Below are positions 27,433-35,864 of a DNA stretch of 64,000 nucleotides, piece by piece. Numbering within the stretch: position 1 is the stretch's first letter; the number at the start of each line of letters is the position of its first letter. Below the pieces are notes generated by a model. It worked only from the letters and a program-made list of their open reading frames with translations, made no database searches and was not told where the DNA came from. The stretch is from DLKC01 sp002478885 (GTDB lineage Bacteria; Bacteroidota; Bacteroidia; Chitinophagales; Chitinophagaceae): NCBI GenBank assembly GCA_046329585.1, contig JAXLUI010000002.1, positions 186,001 through 250,000 on the forward strand. Direction: 5' to 3'. Position numbers and translations under genes: made by a program.

Positions 27433-27936
27433 TTGAAGCAGAAGGCAAATACCTACATTGAAACATTCGGTTTAAAGCCGCATCCCGAAGGTGGTTACTA
27501 TGTCCGTTCGTACCAATCTGAGATCACGATTGAACAGACTTGTTTGCCTGGAAGGTTCAATGGAAGCAGGTTGCTTTCAACCGCTATTTACTATTTATTA
27601 AAGGAAAACGATTTCTCCGCTTTTCATCGCTTAAATAATGACGAATGTTGGCACTTTTATGCTGGCGGCTCGTTAGCTCTTTTCATTATTGAAAACGACG
27701 GGAGCCTTCAACAGGTTATTCTGGGAAATAATATTGCTGAAAAAGAAGTACCACAATTTGTTATTAAAGCAGGAAAATGGTTTGCAGCTGCACCATGTGC
27801 ACCCGCCGCATTCAGTTTTGTGGGATGTACTCTGGCACCGGGATTCGATTTCGATGACCTGGAATTCGCAAACCGCGATATGCTCGTCGCTCAATACCCC
27901 ACACACAAATCCCTTATAGAAAAATTCACAAGATAA
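27433..27936 (+). CDS. Cupin family protein (DUF985/Cupin_5)
   Basis: This 167-residue protein has the single beta-barrel cupin of the DUF985 group: LKPHPEGGYYVRSYQS near 15-30, LSTAIYYLL, FHRLNNDECWHFYAGG near 64-79, and the C-terminal FVGCTLAPGFDFDDLEFA. Members bind small ligands or metals; their reactions are mostly unknown. Translation appears to start at TTG: an in-frame TGA lies one codon before it and no ATG occurs before the conserved region. It ends inside the end of the convergent anti-sigma gene (11-base overlap). Confidence 0.88.
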   Translation: MKQKANTYIETFGLKPHPEGGYYVRSYQSEITIEQTCLPGRFNGSRLLSTAIYYLLKENDFSAFHRLNNDECWHFYAGGSLALFIIENDGSLQQVILGNNIAEKEVPQFVIKAGKWFAAAPCAPAAFSFVGCTLAPGFDFDDLEFANRDMLVAQYPTHKSLIEKFTR

Positions 27937-28357
27937 TTTCCGGGGCTTTCCTATTTGCCGACATATAATTACCAGGAATTTGTACCGAAGTTTTTTGAAC
28001 ATCCCGCTCTTTCAGCATTCTAATAACCATAAAACATATAATAGCAATCGACAGTATTACGATCACAGCAATAATACCCCACAGAAGGTTTTTTATTTTC
28101 CTTTTTTCTTTCTTCTGCTTTCGCTCCTGTAACTGAATACCAAGGTTCTTGTTAATTTCATCTACAAAGTGTTCCAGTTTGCTCTCGGACGAAAAGGCCT
28201 GTAAGCCTTCCACCGCATCATCTATAAATTCAGATTCGACCATACCCCGCTCCACCGCAAAAATATCATCAGGACCTGCCTCACCCGAAAGATATTTTTT
28301 CAGTTGATCTTGGCTAAGGTCATCTTCGTTATTCAATATATTTTCCAACTCTTCCAT
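27926..28357 (-). CDS. Probable anti-sigma factor (single-pass membrane protein)
   Basis: The 143-residue protein has an acidic cytoplasmic N-terminal part (1-75) with LSQDQLKKYLSGEAGPDDIFAVE, a basic stretch, one membrane helix at about 89-112 (LLWGIIAVIVILSIAIICFMV), and a short outer tail. Its start codon follows directly on the stop of the sigma factor gene, so the two are translationally coupled. That placement and topology fit an anti-sigma factor that holds the ECF sigma at the membrane. I see no zinc-binding HxxxCxxC motif, so it is not a ZAS-type anti-sigma factor. Function is inferred from context. Confidence 0.75.
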   Translation of the reverse strand: MEELENILNNEDDLSQDQLKKYLSGEAGPDDIFAVERGMVESEFIDDAVEGLQAFSSESKLEHFVDEINKNLGIQLQERKQKKEKRKIKNLLWGIIAVIVILSIAIICFMVIRMLKERDVQKTSVQIPGNYMSANRKAPEIIL

Positions 28358-28924
28358 CTAATGTCTCATCTTTTTTTCAACCATTATTTTTAGGTTGCGT
28401 TTTGCATTCTGAATATAACTTTTCACCTGCATTATATTAAAGCCGGTAGATGCAACAATATCACTGTAACTCTTTTTCTGCAGGTAAAATAAAGTTACAC
28501 ATGTTTTCTGCTCTGCCGAAAGTTCATTCATCGACTGCTCAATAAGCCCAAGTAAGCGGTCTTTTTCTCTTAAAGATTCCAGGCCAGATTCTTCTGCCGC
28601 AGGTTGAAACGACTCATTAATTTCCCTGGTCATCTTGCCGGTCTTGTCCCTCAGCTGCATAAGGCAGTGATTACGCGCCACCATATATAACCAGCTTTTA
28701 AAATAGTCTACCTTGTATTTCTGCAGTTCGGCGATTACTTTTAAAAACACTTGTTGTACGGCATCCTTTGCAGCCTCTTCATTCTTCAGATACTTCATAC
28801 AAACGCCCAGCAGCAGCATGGTGTAACGCTGTAACAGGGCACCGAGCAGTTTATTATCCCGTTGTGCATAAAATTGCGCCAGCAGTTCATTGTCGCTCAT
28901 ATGGTTGAAGGCATCTTTATTCAC
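28358..28924 (-). CDS. RNA polymerase sigma factor, ECF subfamily
   Basis: The 188-residue protein has region 2 at about 25-95 (LLQRYTMLLLGVCMKYLKNEEAAKDAVQQVFLKV is spread through 27-60, then YFKSWLYMVARN) and region 4 at about 125-182 (LSAEQKTCVTLFYLQKKSYSDIV, then a helix-turn-helix). It lacks region 3, as in ECF factors. These direct RNA polymerase to stress or envelope promoters. The coupled downstream gene is probably its anti-sigma factor. I could not identify its target promoters here. The ATG at 28924 gives a normal N-terminus. Confidence 0.93.
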   Translation of the reverse strand: MNKDAFNHMSDNELLAQFYAQRDNKLLGALLQRYTMLLLGVCMKYLKNEEAAKDAVQQVFLKVIAELQKYKVDYFKSWLYMVARNHCLMQLRDKTGKMTREINESFQPAAEESGLESLREKDRLLGLIEQSMNELSAEQKTCVTLFYLQKKSYSDIVASTGFNIMQVKSYIQNAKRNLKIMVEKKMRH

Positions 28925-29053
28925 AGCGGTAAAGTAAATATTTCTCCCTTACATGATGCATGATTTTACTAAATCCATAAATAAATTATTTGTGGTTTAG
29001 AACATTGTTGAAAAAGAGTTTGTGTAACGGGCACCTGTTCTTTGGGCATCTTC

Positions 29054-29172
29054 GTTGTGTCACTCACTTGTAGTGTTGATGCTATGAGCAACAATCCAAG
29101 GGCTTCAAAACAAAAAACAAAGCCGGCGTTGGCTCAGCATTATTCTGATGTACAAGAGTGCGACGCAACAGC
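29054..29172. repeat. Inverted pair of dispersed repeat, class A (F variant 29054-29072, R 29150-29172)
   Basis: The F copy is the GTGTCAC variant (GTTGTGTCACTCACTTGTA) and the R copy is standard (GTACAAGAGTGCGACGCAAC). The partners have diverged from each other by compensated changes inside the core. The pair lies in the 347-base divergent gap between the sigma factor gene and tyrS. GAGCCGGGT follows at about 29190. Otherwise the gap holds only the tyrS promoter region. Confidence 0.87.
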
Positions 29173-29246
29173 AGTTTAATACCTGTTTAAGAGCCGGGTA
29201 CATAAAACTGTATACAGTTGTATGGCGCAGCTTTGCCGCATTCCCT

Positions 29247-29254
29247 TACTTTTG
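29247..29254 (+). promoter_or_regulatory. Candidate -7 box for tyrS (TACTTTTG)
   Basis: TACTTTTG matches TAnnTTTG and ends 17 bases before the tyrS ATG. The -33 element is not clear. The leader that follows resembles the leader of the gene at 15118. Confidence 0.45.
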
Positions 29255-29271
29255 CCCAAAATTTTCTGAGG

Positions 29272-30549
29272 ATGAATCTCATAGAAGAACTGCAATGGCG
29301 CGGCATGATACAAGACATAATGCCTGGAACCGAAGATCAACTGAAAAAAGAAATGACATCGGGCTATATTGGTTTCGACCCAACCAGTGACAGCCTTCAT
29401 ATCGGCAGTCTTGTGCCTATTCTTTTACTTGTACACATGCAACGTGCAGGCCATAAACCATATGCCCTGGTGGGTGGTGCAACCGGCATGGTGGGCGACC
29501 CAAGCGGTAAGAGCGAAGAGCGAAACCTGTTAAGTGAAGAAACGCTTCAAAACAACCAGGCTGGTGTAAAGAAACAGCTGGAAAAATTTCTTGATTTTGA
29601 TACTTCAAGATCCAATGCCGCGGTTATGGTAAATAATTACGACTGGTTTAAAGAAATAGGGTTCCTCTCTTTTATTCGCGATGTAGGCAAACACATTACC
29701 GTTAACTATATGATGGCAAAAGATAGTGTTAAAAAACGTATTGAAGGTGATACTGGTTTGAGTTTCACTGAGTTTACTTACCAATTGATTCAAGGTTACG
29801 ATTTTTACTGGCTTTACCAACATAAAAACTGCAAGTTACAAATGGGCGGTAGTGATCAGTGGGGCAATATTACGACCGGTACCGAGCTCATACGCCGCAA
29901 GGCCGGTGGCGAAGCTTTTGCATTCACATGCCCGTTGTTAACAAAGTCTGACGGCGGGAAGTTTGGCAAAACTGAAAAAGGAAATGTGTGGCTCGATCCG
30001 GAAAAAACCAGTCCCTATCAATTCTACCAATTTTGGCTAAACGCCGGCGACGAGGATGCAAAAAAGTGGATAAAGATTTTTACTTTCTTAACAAAAACAG
30101 CGGTAAACGAAATTATTGCAGCGCATAACACAGATGCAAGCAAACGCCTATTACAGAAAACGCTTGCAAAAGAGATTACCACATTCGTGCATGGTGAAGA
30201 AGAATACAATAAGGCACTGGAGACAACAGAAAAATTATTTGCAAACCAATCGGCACCTGCTGAATCGCTCAGTGTTGAAGATCTAGAAAGCATGGAAGGT
30301 GTTGTAAAAGTGGAATTTTCTTTGTCCAAACTTGAGGAGGGCACAGATATCATTTCTTTTCTCGCGGAAATAGCTATTTTCCCCAGCAAAGGCGAAGCAA
30401 GAAAGATGCTTCAAAACGGGGGCGTAAGCATTAACCGTAAAAAGGTGGAAGACCTACAATCGGTCGTTAACAAGTCTTTACTTTTACATGGTCAGTACCT
30501 GCTTATTCAAAAAGGTAAAAAGAATTACTATCTCGTTAAAGCGAATTGA
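29272..30549 (+). CDS. tyrS: Tyrosyl-tRNA synthetase
   Basis: TyrRS charges tRNA-Tyr. The 425-residue protein is a class I synthetase with GYIGFDPTSDSLHIGS placing the HIGH-like HIGS at 43-46, GGATGMVGDPSGKSEERNLL near 66-85, the tyrosine-binding region (YQLIQGYDF, MGGSDQWGNITTG), and KFGKT at 230-234 as the KMSKS motif. A C-terminal S4 RNA-binding domain runs from about 355 (AIFPSKGEARKMLQNGGVSINRKKV). The frame continues upstream to a TTG at 29218, but the ATG at 29272 gives the normal start and lies just downstream of a promoter-like box. A terminator follows. Confidence 0.97.
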   Translation: MNLIEELQWRGMIQDIMPGTEDQLKKEMTSGYIGFDPTSDSLHIGSLVPILLLVHMQRAGHKPYALVGGATGMVGDPSGKSEERNLLSEETLQNNQAGVKKQLEKFLDFDTSRSNAAVMVNNYDWFKEIGFLSFIRDVGKHITVNYMMAKDSVKKRIEGDTGLSFTEFTYQLIQGYDFYWLYQHKNCKLQMGGSDQWGNITTGTELIRRKAGGEAFAFTCPLLTKSDGGKFGKTEKGNVWLDPEKTSPYQFYQFWLNAGDEDAKKWIKIFTFLTKTAVNEIIAAHNTDASKRLLQKTLAKEITTFVHGEEEYNKALETTEKLFANQSAPAESLSVEDLESMEGVVKVEFSLSKLEEGTDIISFLAEIAIFPSKGEARKMLQNGGVSINRKKVEDLQSVVNKSLLLHGQYLLIQKGKKNYYLVKAN

Positions 30550-30577
30550 AATACGGAACCAATTAAAATTAAAACAC

Positions 30578-30611
30578 AAAAGGCAGCCCGGTATAAAACC
30601 TACTGCCTTTT
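30578..30611. terminator. Bidirectional terminator between convergent tyrS and 30650 gene
   Basis: AAAAGGCAG (30578-30586) pairs perfectly with CTGCCTTTT (30603-30611) around a 16-base loop. T-rich sequence follows on the plus strand and the A-run serves the minus strand. Confidence 0.75.
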
Positions 30612-30649
30612 GCCCTTTTCACAATAACACACGTTTTTACAAGTGCGTT

Positions 30650-30964
30650 CTACTTCTCTAGTGTAATGTTTCCCAGATCTGCAGTGCCGCCATCACTCAC
30701 CTGAACGTTGTCTTTTACCACATCTTTGTATGGCTCGGCTGCATCAATATAAACTTTGTAGGTTCCAGCCTTCGCATTTGCCAATTCAAACGATCCATTG
30801 GTAACCGCCGATTTTAAAGTATCCGTTGCCGACATAGCCCACACCTGTTGTACCGCCTCAGCAGGCGTTACTTTTCCTTTAATAACACCACCGTCAAATT
30901 TTGTGAAAGCAAATAAAGCAGACGCAATTGCAAGGGCACCCAGCCCGAAAATCTTGTTTTTCAT
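30650..30964 (-). CDS. Small secreted protein with a carboxypeptidase-regulatory-like domain
   Basis: The 104-residue protein has a signal peptide (about 1-20) and one Ig-like carboxypeptidase D regulatory-type domain: GVIKGKVTPAEAVQQVWA, a middle strand ending GSFELANAKAGTYKVYIDA, and the final NVQVSDGGTADLGNITL. Such domains occur in many exported Bacteroidota proteins and at the N-termini of TonB-dependent receptors; here it stands alone. No catalytic residues are visible. It is monocistronic and convergent with tyrS. Confidence 0.82.
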   Translation of the reverse strand: MKNKIFGLGALAIASALFAFTKFDGGVIKGKVTPAEAVQQVWAMSATDTLKSAVTNGSFELANAKAGTYKVYIDAAEPYKDVVKDNVQVSDGGTADLGNITLEK

Positions 30965-31158
30965 AGATTAGCATTTATATGAAAGGTTAACAAATATTAT
31001 CCGCGTTTATCAATTGCCGCGGTATTTTTATCATGTTTCAAGTATCATGCCAGACGGGAAAAACTGAAGTTTTTTTTATCTAGCCTTACGCTTCTTCTAT
31101 TGTTGAACATACACCTCAGGGGTTGAGTCTTCCACGCATGCACGATAACAAGAAGTCA

Positions 31159-31166
31159 TAACTTTG
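31159..31166 (+). promoter_or_regulatory. Candidate -7 box (TAACTTTG)
   Basis: TAACTTTG fits TAnnTTTG and lies 18 bases before the ATG at 31185. No convincing -33 element is seen. Confidence 0.4.
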
Positions 31167-31184
31167 TGAAGAATTGTTGTTTCC

Positions 31185-31850
31185 ATGAAAGTATATTTTC
31201 TTTCGGGCCTTGGTGCAGACAAAACCTTTTTCCAATTGCTTGACTTATCGTTCTGCGAGCCCGTTTTTATAGATTGGATAAAGCCTCTAAAAAAAGAATC
31301 CCTAAGTAGCTATGCAGGGCGAATAAAGAATTCGTTCATGGGTGACTATGCAACAATTGTGGGCCTTTCGTTTGGAGGAATGCTTGCAACAGAAATTGCT
31401 ATTCAAAATCCTGGCTGCTATTCCATTTTACTTTCCAGCGCGAAAACGAAATTTGAAATCCCCGATTGGTACAGAGCAGCAAAGTACCTACCGTTACAAC
31501 ACCTGGCGCCGGCATCATTGCAGCGCTGGTTTATGCTCCGAATGAAACAGAGACTTGGCATAAAAAACAATTTCGAAAAAAAAGTCTTCACAGAACTTAT
31601 CAAAAGAAACGATAAGGAATTCAACGCTTGGGCAGTGGACGCCTTGCTTGGCTGGCGAAACGAAACAGTGCCGGCTAATGTATTTCACATTCATGGCACA
31701 CACGATAAGATATTACCCTATAAACTGGTGAAGCCTCATTACCCAATAAAATGCGGTGAACATATGATGGTGCTGAGCATGGCCAACCAAATATCGCCAC
31801 TCATAAATAAACTGGCTACCCAAAGAGCTAGAGCAACTCCTTTTTCATAA
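31185..31850 (+). CDS. Alpha/beta hydrolase
   Basis: This 221-residue cytoplasmic protein (no signal peptide) has a compact alpha/beta hydrolase fold. The nucleophile elbow is GLSFGG with Ser62, the acid is probably Asp174 in HIHGTHDKILP, and the base is His193 in GEHMMV. FLSGLGADKTFF near 5-15 forms the oxyanion region. Substrate is unknown; it could be an esterase or thioesterase. Its last 23 bases overlap the end of the convergent GNAT gene, so transcripts from the two may interfere. Confidence 0.87.
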   Translation: MKVYFLSGLGADKTFFQLLDLSFCEPVFIDWIKPLKKESLSSYAGRIKNSFMGDYATIVGLSFGGMLATEIAIQNPGCYSILLSSAKTKFEIPDWYRAAKYLPLQHLAPASLQRWFMLRMKQRLGIKNNFEKKVFTELIKRNDKEFNAWAVDALLGWRNETVPANVFHIHGTHDKILPYKLVKPHYPIKCGEHMMVLSMANQISPLINKLATQRARATPFS

Positions 31851-32346
31851 GCCAGTCAACCTGGTCATCGCTGCCCAGCGTAAAGATTTGTTCGCCGAAA
31901 ATTTCGAAGCCGTTACGTTTATAGAACTGCAGCGCTTTTTCATTTTGTTTCCACACACCCAGCCATAACACTTCGCAGCCACTTTCTTTTGCAAATGACA
32001 ATGCCTTATCGATAAGTATCTTGCCAAGCCCCTGACCCTGGAACATTTTTCTTGCATAAATTCTTTCCAGTTCCATGTGCTTTAGGCCATCGAGGCTCTC
32101 CGGCTTTTCAGACGTACGCAATTTTATATAGCCAGCAGGCTCATCGGCTTTTTCCGCAATAAAAAAACGGTCTCCACTTGTTTGTACTTCCTGCAATAAT
32201 CTTTGCATATTAAACTTCTGTTCAACATGCAGCTGCATATCCGCTTCGGTGTTGAACGCGGTATACGTATCACGAAATGTTTCAATACTTATCTCCTGCA
32301 AAAGTTCGATGTCATTCGCAGTAACTAGTCTTATGGCAAAAGTCAT
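31828..32346 (-). CDS. GNAT family N-acetyltransferase
   Basis: The 172-residue protein has the GNAT fold: IRLVTANDIELLQEIS at the N-terminus, AGYIKLRTSEKPE and LERIYARKMFQGQGLGKILI near 90-112, where the QGQGLG loop binds the acetyl-CoA pyrophosphate, then VLWLGVWKQNEKALQFYKRNGFEI. It resembles spermidine/amino-group acetyltransferases of the YkkB/PaiA sort, but the substrate is not determined. It lies 9 bases downstream of the HMA-like gene on the same strand, so the two may be co-transcribed. Confidence 0.9.
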   Translation of the reverse strand: MTFAIRLVTANDIELLQEISIETFRDTYTAFNTEADMQLHVEQKFNMQRLLQEVQTSGDRFFIAEKADEPAGYIKLRTSEKPESLDGLKHMELERIYARKMFQGQGLGKILIDKALSFAKESGCEVLWLGVWKQNEKALQFYKRNGFEIFGEQIFTLGSDDQVDWLMKKELL

Positions 32347-32355
32347 AGTCAGGAA

Positions 32356-32766
32356 TTATGGGTTGGGAGGCATATTACAAGGTTTGCCTTTTTGAGGACC
32401 GCCGCCTTCTTCGGTTCGTTTGCAAATCGGGGGAAGCATTTTATAGCTGTCAGGTTCGGCCTTTGTAGAGTCTGCATCAAAGCCAGCATTGTTAATCGCC
32501 GTTCGAATATAGCTGAGTGGCATTCTGTCTGGCACATATTGTATGCGCATGCTTCCCGCCGTTACATTAATTGTCCACTTAATAATCCCTGCATCACTGT
32601 TAGGGCCTTTTTCTTTTAACAGGTATTGTTCCAGTCTTTCTTTGCAAACCCAGCATTTTATCTGTGGAATATTAATCGTTGCCCACTCCGATTTCCCTTG
32701 CATTACCTGCGCATTTACCTGCGCACTCATCATTAACCCCATACAAAAAACGAGAAGATATTTCAT
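32356..32766 (-). CDS. Periplasmic heavy-metal-associated-like domain protein
   Basis: The 136-residue product has a signal peptide (1-20, MKYLLVFCMGLMMSAQ then VNAQ) and one small HMA-like ferredoxin fold. INIPQIKCWVCKERLEQYLL places a CxxC at Cys38 and Cys41, and INVTAGSMRIQYVPDRMPLSYIRTAINNAGFDAD continues the fold (positions about 72-108). The usual GMTCxxC glycine-methionine lead is absent. It may bind copper or another soft metal in the periplasm. The C-terminus contains two more Cys (ICKRT, KPCNMPP). The frame is open 49 codons further upstream, through a repeat copy, but only the ATG at 32766 begins a signal peptide. Confidence 0.78.
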   Translation of the reverse strand: MKYLLVFCMGLMMSAQVNAQVMQGKSEWATINIPQIKCWVCKERLEQYLLKEKGPNSDAGIIKWTINVTAGSMRIQYVPDRMPLSYIRTAINNAGFDADSTKAEPDSYKMLPPICKRTEEGGGPQKGKPCNMPPNP

Positions 32767-32901
32767 ATATTTTTTTTGTACGCTGGTAAAAAATACCACG
32801 CATACAAATAAACAAAATTTCGCAATCAACCTGGAGGTTGTCGCTAATAAATTATCAAAAAAGATTTGGGGGCCGGGCTTTTGGCACACGAAGCAACAGC
32901 C

Positions 32902-32920
32902 GTTGCGTCGCACACTTCAG
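32902..32920 (+). repeat. Dispersed intergenic repeat, class A, F copy
   Basis: GTTGCGTCGCACACTTCAG lies in the 296-base divergent gap before the ABC transporter operon, with GGGCCGGGC at about 32871-32879. It pairs with the R copy at 34930, enclosing exactly that operon. Confidence 0.85.
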
Positions 32921-33062
32921 GGTCTTGTTCTTTACTCGGCAAACAGCAAGTTTGCCACATCAATAATTATTAGCCAAGAACAAAAGTAAACCGTCCATAA
33001 AAAAACAGGGGGATCTTTGTTGTTTATTTTTAAGTTGAGTATCTATTCAAATTGATCAGCAC

Positions 33063-33968
33063 ATGTATTGCCTGGAAACGAACAACCTCACCCATCGATT
33101 CACCAAAGAAAATACTGTATTAAAAAATATCAGCCTTCGCGTTACAGAGGGAAGTATCTATGGTTTTTTGGGTCCAAACGGAGCCGGCAAAACAACAACG
33201 CTAAGGCTAATCCTGGGGTTATTAAAAAAACAGGAGGGAGATATTCTTTTTTTCGGAAAACCGTTTGAAAGAAATCGTGTAGCTATTTTAAAAAACATCG
33301 GGTCGCTCATAGAAAGCCCGTCTTTGTACGGTCACCTCACTGCGTCGGAGAATTTGAGCCTGTTGCAAAAAATATATCGATGTCCCCGGCAAAGAATCAA
33401 GGAGGTTCTAAAATTAGTTGGGCTGCCACACACAGGAAATAAGAAAGCAAGCCAATTCTCGTTAGGGATGAAACAGCGTTTAAGCATTGCAGTTGCTTTA
33501 CTCCACAATCCATCGCTGTTGATATTGGACGAGCCCACCAATGGCCTTGATCCGAACGGTATGATTGAGATAAGGGAATTGCTGATAAAACTAAACCAGC
33601 AATCGGGCATCACAGTTATCATTTCGAGCCACATGCTTGCAGAAATTGAAAAGTTGGTGACGCATGTAGGCGTTATCAATAACGGCCAAATGTTATTTCA
33701 GGGGCCCCTCAACGAACTAAAAAGCAAACAGCAGGAATCTGTATCGGTTGTGTTGGAAACCAGCGATCTCGAAAAAACAGTTCACATCATTGCCGGCCAT
33801 GATATCAAAACAACCCAGGAAGACGGCAAACTGCATATGCCTTTTGTTTCAAAGAAAGTGATCGCTACTTTGGCGCAGCAACTGGTAAATAACAACATTG
33901 AGTTGTATGAAATAAGCGTGGTAAAAAATGATCTTGAAACCATATTCATAAACCTCATCAGCAAGTAA
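33063..33968 (+). CDS. ABC transporter ATP-binding protein (bacitracin/lantibiotic-resistance type)
   Basis: The 301-residue ATPase has Walker A GPNGAGKT at 37-44, signature FSLGMKQRL from 132, Walker B LLILDEP at 152-158, and a switch histidine in IISSHMLAEIE. The IGSLIESPSLYGHLTASENL segment is typical of BcrA-like ATPases, which act in export of peptide antibiotics or in immunity. The C-terminal 70 residues form the regulatory tail. The permease gene starts three bases after its stop, so they form a two-gene operon. The substrate cannot be told from sequence. Confidence 0.93.
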   Translation: MYCLETNNLTHRFTKENTVLKNISLRVTEGSIYGFLGPNGAGKTTTLRLILGLLKKQEGDILFFGKPFERNRVAILKNIGSLIESPSLYGHLTASENLSLLQKIYRCPRQRIKEVLKLVGLPHTGNKKASQFSLGMKQRLSIAVALLHNPSLLILDEPTNGLDPNGMIEIRELLIKLNQQSGITVIISSHMLAEIEKLVTHVGVINNGQMLFQGPLNELKSKQQESVSVVLETSDLEKTVHIIAGHDIKTTQEDGKLHMPFVSKKVIATLAQQLVNNNIELYEISVVKNDLETIFINLISK

Positions 33969-33971
33969 CAA

Positions 33972-34757
33972 ATGCCTAACGATTTTCTGCACAGTTTTCA
34001 AGGTGAGTGGCTGAAGAGAAAGCGAAGCCTTGCCTCTTGGATCGTTGTTATTGGTGGTTTTTTCACACCCACTATCATTATCATAGCAAGGCTGGTAAAC
34101 TATGAACAATTGGCTGCCCTGTATGCAAAAGCCGACTTCTGGACTTCGCTGTGGCAAAGTTCGTGGGAGTCAATGGCAATATTTCTTTTGCCACTGGGCG
34201 TAGTACTTTCTACCAGCCTCATTACGCAGATTGAGTACAAGAACAACAGTTGGAAACAACTGCATACGGTTCCTTTAAATTTTAGCACAATCTTCTTTAC
34301 AAAACTCCTGGTGATCATTGCAATGCTGCTCCAGTTTTTTATTCTTTTTAATATTGGTATTTATTTGTCGGCCGTTATTCCCTGGCTGCTTGGTAGCGGA
34401 GTGGCTTACCCTGCAGCTACATTTCCTTATAAATACTTCCTGCAGGAAAATGCGCTGTACTTTATTGATTGCTTGCCCATTCTTGCACTTCAATACTTAT
34501 TGGGCCTCCAATACAAAAATTTCCTGGTGCCCGTTGGCACCGGCTTTATATTATGGGTTGGCGCATTGGCTGCCCTTTCCTGGAAGTATGGCTATTTGGT
34601 TCCTTACACTTACTGCATGTACAATCATTTAAAAACAGCTGCCCCAGGGAAAGCCGCCATTCCAGCATTGAATATTCATTACATGGCAGTCTTTTATTTT
34701 ATATTGTTCACCGCGGCAAGTTTTATAATTTACATTACAAAAAAGGAAAAGGGCTAA
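33972..34757 (+). CDS. ABC-2-type transporter permease
   Basis: The 261-residue protein has six predicted membrane segments (about 23-43, 60-85, 107-132, 150-175, 183-205, 230-252). ITQIEYKNNSWKQLHTVPLNFSTIFFTKLL near 80-109 is the typical cytoplasmic loop of BcrB-like ABC-2 permeases. It is the partner of the ATPase encoded directly upstream. Together they probably export a peptide or lipid-active compound. Confidence 0.85.
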   Translation: MPNDFLHSFQGEWLKRKRSLASWIVVIGGFFTPTIIIIARLVNYEQLAALYAKADFWTSLWQSSWESMAIFLLPLGVVLSTSLITQIEYKNNSWKQLHTVPLNFSTIFFTKLLVIIAMLLQFFILFNIGIYLSAVIPWLLGSGVAYPAATFPYKYFLQENALYFIDCLPILALQYLLGLQYKNFLVPVGTGFILWVGALAALSWKYGYLVPYTYCMYNHLKTAAPGKAAIPALNIHYMAVFYFILFTAASFIIYITKKEKG

Positions 34758-34929
34758 CATGGTTTGTTGAAAGCAATAATAAACTCAACAGCGAACAACA
34801 TAAGCCCGACAACATCTTTTTTATGTTAATAAAAAACGCTTTAGTAACAGCGTTTATCATTATTCTGTTTACCTTCAAAAGTTTAATGAAACATGCGGTT
34901 TTTTTTGCATTGATGCAGCCACTTCAACA

Positions 34930-34950
34930 GTACAAGAGTGCGACGCAACA
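34930..34950 (-). repeat. Dispersed intergenic repeat, class A, R copy
   Basis: GTACAAGAGTGCGACGCAAC followed by AACAG, in the 261-base gap after the ABC operon. A GCAGCTGGCTAC box follows at about 34970. The gap holds no gene. Confidence 0.85.
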
Positions 34951-35018
34951 ACAGTGGATGAATTGCAATGCAGCTGGCTACAATAATTGTATTCGTTTAA
35001 CCAACAAAATAAAAAAAA

Positions 35019-35786
35019 ATGCCTATAAACAAAACCTGCCCACTGGCAATAGTTGTACTGGCAACTGTAGCAATATCAGCATGCAATAGTCCAGTGGACA
35101 CTAAGCAATCAGGAAGTGCCGACACAATAACCAAATCGCCAGTTGCGGTACAAGCTCCGTTAAGAGAAAAAGTATTAAGTGCGGCTGACCAGGCTGCATT
35201 AACGCCGGACATGATAATTCAAAGCCTGAAAGATGGCAATGCGCGTTTTATGAAAAATGAAATAACAGCGAGGGACCATTCGGCGATGGTAAGGAACGCG
35301 TCCCTGGGACAATATCCTAAAGCGGTAATACTTTCCTGCCTGGATAGCCGCATACCGGTGGAAGACATTTTTGATAAGGGCATCGGCGATCTTTTTGTGG
35401 CACGGGTCGCAGGTAATTTTGTTAACGAGGATATACTGGGAAGTATGGAGTTTGGCTGCAAAGTGTCGGGAGCAAAACTGGTGCTGGTGTTGGGCCACAA
35501 ATCGTGTGGTGCAATAAAATCTGCGATTGATGATGTTAAATTGGGTAATATAACAGCTATGCTTTCGAAAATTAAACCAGCAATTGGAAAATCGCAGGAT
35601 TTCTCAGGAGATAAAAATTCGAAAAATGATGACTATGTTGAGTATGTTGCCAAAAAGAATGTGCTGAATACTATTGAAACAATAAAAGCAAAAAGCCCTA
35701 TCTTAAATGAAATGGCTGAGAAAGGTGAAATTAAAATTGTGGGCGCTTATTATAATATTCAAACCGGTGAAGTAACCTTTCTTTAG
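35019..35786 (+). CDS. Beta-class carbonic anhydrase, predicted lipoprotein
   Basis: Carbonic anhydrase interconverts CO2 and bicarbonate. The 255-residue protein has zinc ligands Cys107 (SCLDSR), His160 and Cys163 (GHKSCGAI), and the Asp109-Arg111 dyad of the active site, all standard for the beta class. Unlike the usual cytoplasmic form, it carries a leader ending in lipobox AISAC with Cys22, followed by a 25-residue flexible Ser/Thr-rich linker. It should therefore be a lipoprotein in the periplasm or outer membrane. No bicarbonate transporter is adjacent. The enzyme call is firm; localisation is a prediction. Confidence 0.93.
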   Translation: MPINKTCPLAIVVLATVAISACNSPVDTKQSGSADTITKSPVAVQAPLREKVLSAADQAALTPDMIIQSLKDGNARFMKNEITARDHSAMVRNASLGQYPKAVILSCLDSRIPVEDIFDKGIGDLFVARVAGNFVNEDILGSMEFGCKVSGAKLVLVLGHKSCGAIKSAIDDVKLGNITAMLSKIKPAIGKSQDFSGDKNSKNDDYVEYVAKKNVLNTIETIKAKSPILNEMAEKGEIKIVGAYYNIQTGEVTFL

Positions 35787-35864
35787 CAAAAAACGCGCAA
35801 GGTTATTTGTTTAAAACCAACGACTAATTTATTTTTTGTATTCACCTACGGTAAAATCTTTATA

